From the NCBI RefSeq assembly GCF_000235425.2, contig NZ_KI912266.1, positions 4,969,786 to 5,033,785 on the forward strand: DNA of 64,000 bases. The letters run 5' to 3'. This DNA is from Pseudofrankia saprophytica (GTDB lineage: Bacteria; Actinomycetota; Actinomycetes; Frankiales; Frankiaceae). The number at the start of each line of letters is the position of its first letter. Within the stretch, counting starts at the first letter, position 1. The notes beneath the pieces are model-generated. The model ran no database searches. It was not told where the DNA came from and was given only the letters and a program-made list of their open reading frames with translations. Shown piece after piece: positions 16,636-24,615 of this stretch. The position numbers were made by a program, and so were the translations under genes.

Positions 16636-18165
16636 TCACCGGTCGTGGCCAGCCGCCACCAGGTCGGACGCCGAGTGGACCGCGGGCTTGCCATCCGGGC
16701 GCAGCGTCAGTGAGCCGCCGGCCGGGATCCCGAGGGCTTCGGCGGTACGCCCGTCGAGGCGCCACACCTTGATCGGGACCCGCGCGGTGAGGGTGGCGCC
16801 GAGCGCGGGTCCGAGCGCCTGTCGGTCTGCCGCCATCATGTCCGCGGCCGGTGCGTCCGGGCCGGTGAGCACGGTCAGGCCTGGCCCGAGCAGATCGAGG
16901 GTGGAGATTCGCCCGGAGACGCCGGTGCCCCGGTGCGTGGCGACGCCGCCGTCCGTGTCGCCGTTCTGGTTGCCATCCGCGTGGTCGACCCAGGCGTGGG
17001 TCACCCGGCCGCCGAGGTCGAAGTCCAGCTCCTCGGCCGGGTCGCGGTAGGAGCCGACGGACTGCGCGGACAGCGTCGTGTTGCGGCGGCCGACCGGCTC
17101 GCGCTCGGTCTCGTAGCTGTCCAGCAGTTCGGGGGACGCCCAGCCGAGCGTGACCCAGGCCAGTTTCCAGCCGAGGTCGTGGCCGTCGTGGACGGCGGTG
17201 TTCAGCCCGGTGCCCCCTCGCGGGGTCATCCGGTGCGCAGCGTCGCCGACGAGGAAGACCGCGCCGTCCCGGTAACGGCGGGCCATGGCGGCGTCGAAAC
17301 GGAACGTTCCCGTGCGCAGGACGGTCGGCCGCAGGCCCGGCAGGCCGATCGCCGTCGCGATCTGGTCGGCCAGGACCTCGTAGGCGGGCGTGGGCGCGTC
17401 GAGGTCGCAGTCCTGCCCGAACAGCCAACGGCCGTCGCCGGCGGGGAGCAGGACGCCGCTCGCCTCCGGGTTGGTGACCGTGTAGATCAGGTGCCGGCGT
17501 TCACCGAGGACGTCCCACAGTGACCCTTCGGGAAGCGTCGCCGTGAACAGGGTCGCGCGGGCGCCGAGCCACGGCGAGCCGAGCACCCCGCGCGGGCCGT
17601 CGCCGCCTTCCACCTCCTCCGTCTCGATCCCGATCGCGTTCCGGACCGGGCTGCGGGCACCGTCGGCGGCCACCAGGTAATCCGGCCGGTACCCGCTGAC
17701 CGCGCCGGTGCCGACGTCGCGAAGCGTGACCTCGACAACGCCGTCGGCCTGCCGCACCGCGACCAGCTCGGTGCCGAACCGCACCTCGACGTGGGCGAAC
17801 CCGGTGAGGTGGTCGAGCAGGACCGCCTCCAGGGCGTCTTGCGGAACGCAGGCCGGCGCGGTGGGGCTGAGCCGGGCCACCACGTCGGGGTGGGGCCAGA
17901 CGGTGTCGAGCTCGATCCCGTGCGGCGAGACCAGGCTCGGCCCGATCCAGGCCTGCCAACGGACGTCGACCCCGCCGGCGCGGACCCGTTCCTCCAGGCC
18001 CCAGGAACGGACGAGCTCCATGGTCCGGGTGCTGATCCCGGTCGCCCGGGGAAGCGGAGACGGCTCGGGCCGGCGCTCCACCACCAGTGTGGGCACCCCG
18101 TAGCGGGCGAGGGTGATGGCGGTGGCGAGCCCGGCCGGGCCGGCCCCGACGACGAGAACGGTCAT
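16636..18165 (-). CDS. FAD-dependent aromatic monooxygenase (PheA/TfdB family)
   Basis: 509 residues from ATG 18165; the frame is open to 18219, but FAD-binding motif GAGPAGLATAITLARYG begins only five residues after this Met. Further motifs are the DG loop (LVAADGARSPVRNAIG) and the flavin-ribityl motif FLVGDAAHRMTPRGG. The C-terminal thioredoxin-like domain of the family follows (residues about 400-509). Such enzymes hydroxylate phenolic or polyketide substrates using NAD(P)H and oxygen. It is divergent from a TetR regulator, its likely repressor. The substrate is unknown. Confidence 0.88.
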   Translation of the reverse strand: MTVLVVGAGPAGLATAITLARYGVPTLVVERRPEPSPLPRATGISTRTMELVRSWGLEERVRAGGVDVRWQAWIGPSLVSPHGIELDTVWPHPDVVARLSPTAPACVPQDALEAVLLDHLTGFAHVEVRFGTELVAVRQADGVVEVTLRDVGTGAVSGYRPDYLVAADGARSPVRNAIGIETEEVEGGDGPRGVLGSPWLGARATLFTATLPEGSLWDVLGERRHLIYTVTNPEASGVLLPAGDGRWLFGQDCDLDAPTPAYEVLADQIATAIGLPGLRPTVLRTGTFRFDAAMARRYRDGAVFLVGDAAHRMTPRGGTGLNTAVHDGHDLGWKLAWVTLGWASPELLDSYETEREPVGRRNTTLSAQSVGSYRDPAEELDFDLGGRVTHAWVDHADGNQNGDTDGGVATHRGTGVSGRISTLDLLGPGLTVLTGPDAPAADMMAADRQALGPALGATLTARVPIKVWRLDGRTAEALGIPAGGSLTLRPDGKPAVHSASDLVAAGHDR

Positions 18166-18183
18166 GATGACCCCATTTCGCGC

Positions 18184-18213
18184 GACAGCTTGTCTTTCGC
18201 TGCACATGCTGTC
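18184..18213. promoter_or_regulatory. Inverted repeat between the monooxygenase and its TetR regulator
   Basis: GACAGC (18184-18189) and GCTGTC (18208-18213) are inverted around 18 bases. Two direct CCATCG copies follow towards the tetR start. A TetR dimer site for both genes is plausible; the arms are short. Confidence 0.35.
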
Positions 18214-18254
18214 TTCCATCGGGCAGACCGTCCATCGAATGTAAGGTTGGCGTC

Positions 18255-18851
18255 ATGACCACCCGGCGGTACGAGCAGCGGCTGCGGGCGCAGAGCGCGG
18301 AGCAGACCCGGCGGCGCGTCCTCGACGCGGTGTACGACCAGCTCCCGAAGATCCCCAGCGTGGACGCGGTGGCCCGCCAGGCCGGGGTGGCCCGCTCGAC
18401 CGTCTACCTGGTCTTCGGCTCGCGCGCCGGGCTGTTCGACGCGCTGCTCCAGGACGTCAGCGAACGGGGCGGCTTCGCCGACCTCGTCCGGGCGGTGCAG
18501 GACCCGGACCCGCTCACCCACCTGCGCGGCGCCGTCATCGCCAGCACCCGGATCTACGGCCGGCAGCGGGACGCGCTGGTCGCCCTGCGCGCGGAGGCGG
18601 CCGCGCTCGAGGGCGCGCTGGAGCGGACCGAGCAGAACCGGCTGGGCGGGCTGGTGCACCTCGCCAACCGGCTCGACGAGAACGGCCTGCTGGCCGTCGC
18701 GCCGGACGTGGCCGTCGACGTGCTGTGGGCGCTCACCGGCTTCGACGCGTTCGACGCCCTGCACACCGGCCGCGAGCTGTCGGTGGACGACGTCGCCGCC
18801 CGACTGCTCCTCACCGCCGAGCGCACCCTCCTGCGGGTCCCGCCAGCCTAG
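18255..18851 (+). CDS. TetR-family regulator
   Basis: 198 residues. N-terminal helix-turn-helix: RRRVLDAVYDQLPKIPSVDAVARQAGVARSTVYLVFGSRAGLF (residues about 15-60; the usual YYHF is YLVFGS here). The C-terminal helical ligand-binding half resembles regulators with a TetR_C domain. ATG 18255 follows AAGGTTGG. It is divergent from the FAD monooxygenase, which it probably represses until an aromatic inducer binds. Confidence 0.85.
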   Translation: MTTRRYEQRLRAQSAEQTRRRVLDAVYDQLPKIPSVDAVARQAGVARSTVYLVFGSRAGLFDALLQDVSERGGFADLVRAVQDPDPLTHLRGAVIASTRIYGRQRDALVALRAEAAALEGALERTEQNRLGGLVHLANRLDENGLLAVAPDVAVDVLWALTGFDAFDALHTGRELSVDDVAARLLLTAERTLLRVPPA

Positions 18852-18934
18852 GGCGCTTCCGGCAGCCAGCTTGCCTCCACGTCCGATTCATCCCTCGTTG
18901 CGGCGGCCGGCCTACGGTTGGCCCGGGAGGTGGA

Positions 18935-19897
18935 ATGGACACCCGGCTGGAGCTCAGGCAGCTGACGTACTTCCTGGCTGTCGCGGAAGAAAGGCATTTT
19001 GGGCGGGCGGCCGCCAAGCTGTTCATCGGCCAACCGACGCTGAGCCAGCAGGTACAACGCCTCGAGCGCCACCTCGGCGTGCCGCTGCTGGCGAGGACCT
19101 CGCACGACGTGCGGCTCACGCCGGCCGGGGAGGCCTTCCGCGTCGAGGCCGAGCGGGTACTGGAACACGCGCGCAGGGCCGTGGAGGTGGCGCGCGAGGC
19201 CGCGTCCGGCCGGCTGGGGAAGATCACGGTCGGTTTCAACTTCGCCGCCGGCCAACAGGTCCTCCGGCCGACTCTTCGCCGGCTGGGAGCGGACTACCCG
19301 GAGCTCTCGACGGTCCTGTGGGAGGGCCTCAGCGGCCCGCAGCTCGCGGCCGTGTCCGACGGCAGGATCGACATAGCGCTCATCTACTCCGGCATCCCGC
19401 CCAGACCGCTGTTGGCCCGGCGGGTCTCGACCGCCTCGCTCGTCGCCATGGTCTCCCGTGACCATCCCTGGGCCACCCGCGCGCAGGTCGACTTCGCCGA
19501 GCTCGCCGACCAGCCGATCGTGCTGCTGCGCCGGGAACGCAGCCCGGCCATGCACGACGCCGTGTTCGCGGCGGCCGAGCGCCGCGGGATCTCCCTGACG
19601 GTCGCGGCCGAGGTCGAGGACAGCGGGGCGACGGCGGTGATGGTGGAGACGCTGCGGGCGGTCGCCTTCGTCTCGGACGCCCGACCCCGGCGGCCGACCG
19701 ACGACCTGGTCGCGATGCCGATCGTGAACCCGGTCCCCCGGGTCGACGTGCGGGCCATCTGGCGCCCGGACCCGCGGCCGGCCGTCGGTGCCTTCCTCGC
19801 CAGCCTGGCGGCGGTCGCCCCGCTTTCCTCGCCGCCCGACGACCGGGAGGCGGCGCCCGCGGCCGCCCCGGCTCCCGAAGGCGACCAGGGCCAGTAG
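18935..19897 (+). CDS. LysR-family transcriptional regulator
   Basis: 320 residues from ATG 18935, behind GGGAGG. The N-terminal winged helix is LRQLTYFLAVAEERHFGRAAAKLFIGQPTLSQQVQRLE; the PBP-like effector domain follows (GKITVGFNFAAGQQ onwards). It ends with an Ala/Pro/acidic tail. LysR proteins usually control a divergent neighbour, but the flanking genes lie on the same strand, so the target is unclear. The following MBL-fold hydrolase gene is one candidate. Confidence 0.88.
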   Translation: MDTRLELRQLTYFLAVAEERHFGRAAAKLFIGQPTLSQQVQRLERHLGVPLLARTSHDVRLTPAGEAFRVEAERVLEHARRAVEVAREAASGRLGKITVGFNFAAGQQVLRPTLRRLGADYPELSTVLWEGLSGPQLAAVSDGRIDIALIYSGIPPRPLLARRVSTASLVAMVSRDHPWATRAQVDFAELADQPIVLLRRERSPAMHDAVFAAAERRGISLTVAAEVEDSGATAVMVETLRAVAFVSDARPRRPTDDLVAMPIVNPVPRVDVRAIWRPDPRPAVGAFLASLAAVAPLSSPPDDREAAPAAAPAPEGDQGQ

Positions 19898-19898
19898 T

Positions 19899-19973
19899 AC
19901 AGGCGATCGGGCGGCGTGAACGGCGAGGACGTCAACGATTCAAAATCGGATTCGCGATCGACCGATCGCCTGT
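19899..19973. promoter_or_regulatory. Long-range inverted repeat between lysR-like gene and hydrolase gene
   Basis: ACAGGCGATCG (19899-19909) and CGATCGCCTGT (19963-19973) form perfect 11-bp arms. A small CGATT-CAA-AATCG hairpin sits between them. It begins two bases after the LysR stop, so it could be a terminator-like stem or a paired operator. Confidence 0.4.
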
Positions 19974-20067
19974 CTGTGATTGAAGCCCGGTTTCCCCGCT
20001 GACACCATTTCACCGGAGTCGACCGGCCGAGGTCGGCTGAACCCGATCTGGAGAAATGGGACCACGC

Positions 20068-20907
20068 ATGCGGTTGACCGTTTTGGGCTGCCGGCAGGGA
20101 ATGCCCGCGGACGGCCAGGCCAGCTCCGGCTACCTCGTGTCGACGGGGTCGGCCCGGCTCCTGCTGGACTGTGGCCCCGGCGCGGCCACGGCGCTCAGCG
20201 CCCTCGCGCACCCGAGCGACCTGGACGCGATAGTCATCAGCCATCTTCACGCGGATCACTGCTACGACCTGTTGACCCTGGGCAAGACCCTGCTCTCCGG
20301 TCGTCTTCGTGACCCGAAGCTTCTTCCCACTCTGCGCGGCGCGGCCCAGGTCGAGTGGCCTCCGGTCCCGCTGTACGTGCCGAAAGGCGGCCGGGCCAGG
20401 CTCGACATCCTCGCCTCGGTCTTTCCCGTCCCGTCGTTTCCCATGCTGGACCGGTCGTTCGACGTCGCGTTCGTGGTCCATGAATACGAGCCGGCCGACA
20501 TTTTCACCATCGGTGACTGCGCGATCAGCCTGCATGGGCTGAACCACTCGCTGCCCAACTGCGGGACGCGCATCGAGAGCCCGGAAGGATCGTTCGCCTT
20601 CACCGGGGACACCGCCTACACGCCCGATCTCGTCCCGCTCGCCCAGAACGTCGACCTGTTCCTGTCCGAGGCGACCCTCGAGAAACCGGACGTGACCTCG
20701 CACGGGCACCTCTGCGCGGCCGAGGCGGGCGACGTGGCCGCTGCCGCCGGCGTGGGGCAGCTCGTTCTGACCCACTTCGTCACCGCCGACGAGACCTGGC
20801 TGAAAGCGCGCAAGGCCGACGCCGAGCGTGCCTTCCGGGGACCGGTCCATCTCGCCGCCCCCGGCCGCACCTTCGAGGTTCGCCCCTCGGGAGCGGAGCG
20901 CCGATGA
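20068..20907 (+). CDS. Metallo-beta-lactamase-fold hydrolase (RNase Z-like)
   Basis: 279 residues from ATG 20068 (ATG 20056 is in frame, but GGAG is only two bases ahead of it). The metal site motif is VISHLHADHCYD (HxHxDH), followed by NHSLPNCGTRI, FTGDTAYT (bridging Asp) and a C-terminal SHGHLCAAEAGDVA with LTHFV. The layout fits the RNase Z/ArsA-like group of MBL-fold enzymes, whose substrates range from tRNA to small phosphodiesters. Two zinc ions are expected. The protein is shorter than RNase Z itself and lacks an obvious exosite arm. Substrate unknown. Confidence 0.82.
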   Translation: MRLTVLGCRQGMPADGQASSGYLVSTGSARLLLDCGPGAATALSALAHPSDLDAIVISHLHADHCYDLLTLGKTLLSGRLRDPKLLPTLRGAAQVEWPPVPLYVPKGGRARLDILASVFPVPSFPMLDRSFDVAFVVHEYEPADIFTIGDCAISLHGLNHSLPNCGTRIESPEGSFAFTGDTAYTPDLVPLAQNVDLFLSEATLEKPDVTSHGHLCAAEAGDVAAAAGVGQLVLTHFVTADETWLKARKADAERAFRGPVHLAAPGRTFEVRPSGAERR

Positions 20908-21028
20908 GGTGGACGTCGCCGCCGCGATTCGGCTACGTAGACCGCACCTGACTCGGTCGGCGCTCGCCCAGGGTGAGCGGGTGTGGAAAATACGTGGTCG
21001 GGTAGCCCTGGCATCGGGGAGGAGACGG

Positions 21029-22267
21029 ATGTCGAGCTGCCCGAGCTGTCTGGGGCCACACTCCGAAGTTCAGGAGCCGAGTGCGGCCGTCACAGACCTG
21101 CTCGAACTGCTGCGACGGCGGATGCGGATGGATCTGGCCGGGCTCGGTCGGGTCGACGGCAGTCTGCTGATCATGCAGGAGGCCAGCGGGAACGCTCGCA
21201 TGTTCGGGTTGACGCCCGGGGCCAGTCTGCGCCGCGAACAGGGACTGTTCGGACGTGTCCTGACCGGCGAGCTTCCGACGCTGGGCCGGAACACCCGCCG
21301 CGACCCGCGGACAGCTGACTCCCCTTCCGTCCGCGAACTCGGCATCGGCGCATACGCGGCGATGCCGGTCTTCGACGCCGATGGCAACGTCTACGGCGTG
21401 GTCGGATGCATCAACCGGGAGCCACGGCCGTCCCTCGGGCCCCGCGACATTCGGTTCCTACGCCTCCTGGCGGACTTCCTGACCGAGTACGTCAGCGACC
21501 TGCACAGGATGTGGGAGACGCGCAGCCTGATCTGGCGCCACGTCCATGACGTGATCGACGGCGGCGGCCCGCAGATCCACCTGCAGCCGATCGTCGACCT
21601 GAGCTCCGGCCAGCCCGTCGCGGTGGAGGCGCTGTCCCGGTTCTCGGACGCCACCCGCCCGGGACCGCTGTTCGCCGACGCCACGGCGGTCGGCCTGGGT
21701 GCCGAGTTGGAGATGACCGCCATCCACCGCGCCCTCGCCATGCTGCCAGGTCTCCCCCCTGGCGTGCGCCTGGAGGTGAACGCCTCGCCCACGACCGTGA
21801 CCAGCGGACTGATCGACAGTCTTCTTTCCACCGGCGCCCCGCAGCGCCTTGCTCTGGAGATCACCGAACACGAGCACGTCGGCGAGGACCACGACCTGCT
21901 CGCCGCCGTCGGCACCCTGCGGGCCCATGGCGTGCACATCGTCATCGACGACATGGGCACCTGCTACTCGGGCCTCAAGCTTCTGCTCCAGCTACGCCCG
22001 GACGTGATCAAAATCGACCGGTTCATCGTCCGCGGCATGTCCACCGACTCCGCTCACTGGGCCGTCGCCGAGGGCATCGCCAGGATCGGCCACGGCATCG
22101 GCGCACAGGTCGTCGCCGAAGGCATCGAATCCCGCGCCGACCTCGACGCCGCGCGCGCCGCCGACGTCGACTACGGCCAGGGGTTCTTCCTCGGCCGCCC
22201 CACCGCCGACCTCGCCGCCGCCTGCCTGGCGACCCAGCCCGCGCTCGCGTCCGCCGGCCCGTACTGA
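21029..22267 (+). CDS. GAF-EAL protein, putative cyclic-di-GMP phosphodiesterase
   Basis: 412 residues from ATG 21029, behind GGGAGGAG. An N-terminal CxxC (SSCPSC) precedes a GAF sensor domain (about residues 20-170), then an EAL domain: VEALSRF (the EAL Glu), LEVNASPTT, LEITEHE, IDDMGTCYSG, VIKIDRFIV and VAEGIES, YGQGFFLGRP. Metal-binding acidic residues are present, so the enzyme may cleave c-di-GMP. Loop 6, usually DDFGTGYS, reads DDMGTCYS, which could weaken activity. The upstream frame from 20828 overlaps the hydrolase gene and is probably not translated. Confidence 0.85.
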   Translation: MSSCPSCLGPHSEVQEPSAAVTDLLELLRRRMRMDLAGLGRVDGSLLIMQEASGNARMFGLTPGASLRREQGLFGRVLTGELPTLGRNTRRDPRTADSPSVRELGIGAYAAMPVFDADGNVYGVVGCINREPRPSLGPRDIRFLRLLADFLTEYVSDLHRMWETRSLIWRHVHDVIDGGGPQIHLQPIVDLSSGQPVAVEALSRFSDATRPGPLFADATAVGLGAELEMTAIHRALAMLPGLPPGVRLEVNASPTTVTSGLIDSLLSTGAPQRLALEITEHEHVGEDHDLLAAVGTLRAHGVHIVIDDMGTCYSGLKLLLQLRPDVIKIDRFIVRGMSTDSAHWAVAEGIARIGHGIGAQVVAEGIESRADLDAARAADVDYGQGFFLGRPTADLAAACLATQPALASAGPY

Positions 22268-22325
22268 TCGGCCCGCCCGGACCGCTTGTCAGCCGAGCGG
22301 CGCCGCCACGTGGACGGCGCTGTTA

Positions 22326-22363
22326 CGTGAACGGCGCCGTCGACGTGGACGGCGCCGTTCACG
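22326..22363. terminator. Bidirectional hairpin terminator
   Basis: CGTGAACGGCGCCGT (22326-22340) pairs perfectly with ACGGCGCCGTTCACG (22349-22363) around an 8-base loop. It lies between two convergent genes. It is made from three 17-18-bp near repeats (22308-22360). No T-run follows, as is common in high-GC actinomycetes. Confidence 0.6.
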
Positions 22364-22376
22364 CGGGAGGTGCTGG

Positions 22377-23903
22377 TCACGCGAGCACCGAGCTGGGCGT
22401 CGGCTCGGGCTCGACTACCTGCGGGCGCTGACGTCCCGGCAGGGCGGACGCCGCGAGCGCGCCGGCCCAGCAGACGGCCGCGCCGACGACGCACCCGAGG
22501 TGGAACGCGGACTGGAACGAGCTGTTGACGGCGTCGACGAGCGGGCCGCCGCCGGCCTGCTGGGCCACCTCGAGCGCCGTGCCCACCGATGAGGTCGCCT
22601 GGGCGAGCAACCCGGCGGGCAGCTGCGCGAGACTGGAGTCGCTGAGGTGGCTGGCGAAGATCGAGGCGTAGACGCTGCCGACCACGGCCACGCCAAGGGT
22701 GCCGCCGGCTTCCCGGGTGGCGTCGTTGATGGCTGATCCGACGCCGGCCTTGGCCGCCGGGAGCACGGACAGGATGGACTCGGTCGCCGGAACCTGGGTG
22801 AGTCCGAGACCCAGACCCATCATCACCATCTGCCCGACGATCAGCAGATAGCTCTCGTCCAGTGGTGAGGCCGCGATCCAGGCGAACGAGCCGCCGAGCA
22901 GAGTGAGCCCGGCCATCACGACGGGACGGGTACCGAACCGGGCCACCAGCAGCGGTCCGGCCGCGGAGCCGGCCGCGATGGTGCCCGCGACCGGCAGGAT
23001 GCGCACGCCGGTGGACAGCGGGCCATAGCCCCGCACGAACTGGAAGTACTGGGTCACCAGGAAGATGAAGCCAAACAGGGCGAAGAAGGCCACGGTGACC
23101 GACATGCTCGCCGCGGTAAACGCCCGGGTGGCGAACACCGACACGTCGAGCATCGGGTGCGCGACGCGGCGCTCGATCATCACGAACACGGCGGCGAGCA
23201 CGGCGGTCGCGACGAAGCCGGCGATCGTGAGCGGGGCGTGCCAGCCGCGGTGCGGCGCCTCGATGATCGTGTAGACGAGCAGGCCGATCGTCGCGGAGCC
23301 GGCCAGGACGCCGGGCACGTCGATCCCGGGAGCCGCCGGGTCGCGCGATTCGGGGACGAGCCAGACCGCGAGCCCCGCGGTGACGATCGCGACGGGAACG
23401 AGCGCGACGAACACGCTGCCCCACCAGAAGTGCTCGAGCAGCAGGCCGCCGACGACGGGGCCGGTGGCGACGGCGACGCCGGTGACGGCGCCCCAGATCC
23501 CGATGGCCTTGGCCCGTTCGCGCCGGACAGGGAAGGCGTTGGTGATGATCGACAGTGTCGTCGGGAAGATCAGCGCCGCGAACACGCCCATCACCGCCCG
23601 TGCGGCGGTGAGCTGCCCGGAACCGGTGCACAGCGCGCCTAGCCCGCTGGCGGCCCCGAAGCCGAGCAGACCGATGATCAGCGCGGGGCGCCGCCCGAAC
23701 CGGTCGCCGAGGCTGCCCGCGCCCAGGACGAGGGCAGCGAAGGCGAGGTTGTAGGCGTCGACGACCCACTGCAGGTCCCGCGTGCTGGCGCCGATCTCTC
23801 GGGTCAGGGACGGCAGCGCGACGTTCACGAGGTTGGTGTCGAGGTTGATCGCGAAGGTCGCGAGACACGCGACCGTCAGGACTGCATATCGGTTACTCGC
23901 CAT
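22377..23903 (-). CDS. MFS drug efflux pump, EmrB/QacA (DHA2) type
   Basis: 508 residues, 14 predicted membrane segments. Loop 2-3 motif is GSLGDRFGRRPAL; motif C-like helix 5 reads VTGVAVATGPVVGGLLLEHFWW. N-terminus ATG 23903 leads straight into helix 1 (VLTVACLATFAINLDTNLVNVALP, with the family D-x-T-x-VNVALP). It is divergent from a TetR regulator that shares a clear inverted repeat, so it should be drug-inducible. The exported compounds cannot be told from sequence. Confidence 0.9.
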   Translation of the reverse strand: MASNRYAVLTVACLATFAINLDTNLVNVALPSLTREIGASTRDLQWVVDAYNLAFAALVLGAGSLGDRFGRRPALIIGLLGFGAASGLGALCTGSGQLTAARAVMGVFAALIFPTTLSIITNAFPVRRERAKAIGIWGAVTGVAVATGPVVGGLLLEHFWWGSVFVALVPVAIVTAGLAVWLVPESRDPAAPGIDVPGVLAGSATIGLLVYTIIEAPHRGWHAPLTIAGFVATAVLAAVFVMIERRVAHPMLDVSVFATRAFTAASMSVTVAFFALFGFIFLVTQYFQFVRGYGPLSTGVRILPVAGTIAAGSAAGPLLVARFGTRPVVMAGLTLLGGSFAWIAASPLDESYLLIVGQMVMMGLGLGLTQVPATESILSVLPAAKAGVGSAINDATREAGGTLGVAVVGSVYASIFASHLSDSSLAQLPAGLLAQATSSVGTALEVAQQAGGGPLVDAVNSSFQSAFHLGCVVGAAVCWAGALAASALPGRQRPQVVEPEPTPSSVLA

Positions 23904-23930
23904 CCCAGATCCTTAGCGTCGACAGCCTCA

Positions 23931-23987
23931 ATGTTGACAGTGGGTACTTCGGGCATGGTGGACCGGGGAAGTTACCTGTGTCAACAT
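23931..23987. promoter_or_regulatory. Paired half-sites with divergent TTGACA boxes
   Basis: ATGTTGACA (23931-23939) and TGTCAACAT (23979-23987) are perfect 9-bp inverted copies 39 bases apart. Each contains TTGACA, facing inward from the far side of the gene it would drive, so both could serve as -35 boxes or as operator halves for the TetR protein. No good -10 matches were seen. Confidence 0.45.
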
Positions 23988-23994
23988 CTAGGCG

Positions 23995-24582
23995 ATGCCT
24001 TATCACCACGGAAATCTGCGCGAGGCGCTCATCGCGGCCGCCACGCAGCTCGCCGCCGAGCACGGCCCCGACGCGGTCGTGCTGCGCGAGGCCGCGCGCC
24101 AGGTCGGCGTCTCGCACAACGCCGCGTACCGACACTTCGCTGACCGCGACGCCTTGCTGCGCGCCGTGTCCGCCCGGGCGATGACCGAGTTCGGGCAGCT
24201 CATGGCCGACCGGATCGCCGCGGCCGCCACCGGGGACGGCGCGCAGGAGGCCCTGGCCCGGATGGAGGCGTCAGGGCGGGCCTACGTCGAGTTCGCCACG
24301 ACCCGTCCGGGGCTGTTCCGCCTGGCCTGCGCCCGGTCGCTCAGCCTCGACCCGGACGCCGTCGTCAACCACCCCTACGCCCAGCTCTCGGAGCGCCTCG
24401 ACGAGTTGGTCTCCGCCGGGTTGATCACACCCGACCGGCGCGAGAACGCCGAGATCGCGGCCTGGTCCGCGGTGCACGGCTTCGCCATGCTCGTCCTCGA
24501 CGGCCCGCTGAGCACGGTCTCACCCGAGGAGCGAGAACGCGGCCTGGCCGAGGTGCTCCGAGTCGTGCGCGAGGGCATCTGA
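23995..24582 (+). CDS. TetR-family regulator of the divergent MFS pump
   Basis: 195 residues. The N-terminus PYHHGNLREALIAAATQLAAEHG and the recognition part ARQVGVSHNAAYRHFADRDALL are typical of this TetR subgroup. The C-terminal domain (residues about 75-190) includes RPGLFRLACARS and AAWSAVHGFAMLVLDG, as in the TetR_C_33/WHG type. It starts 91 bases from the pump gene with shared half-sites, a classic repressor-pump pair. Confidence 0.88.
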   Translation: MPYHHGNLREALIAAATQLAAEHGPDAVVLREAARQVGVSHNAAYRHFADRDALLRAVSARAMTEFGQLMADRIAAAATGDGAQEALARMEASGRAYVEFATTRPGLFRLACARSLSLDPDAVVNHPYAQLSERLDELVSAGLITPDRRENAEIAAWSAVHGFAMLVLDGPLSTVSPEERERGLAEVLRVVREGI

Positions 24583-24615
24583 GATGGCCTCACGCGGCCG
24601 CCGGTCGCGCACCGA

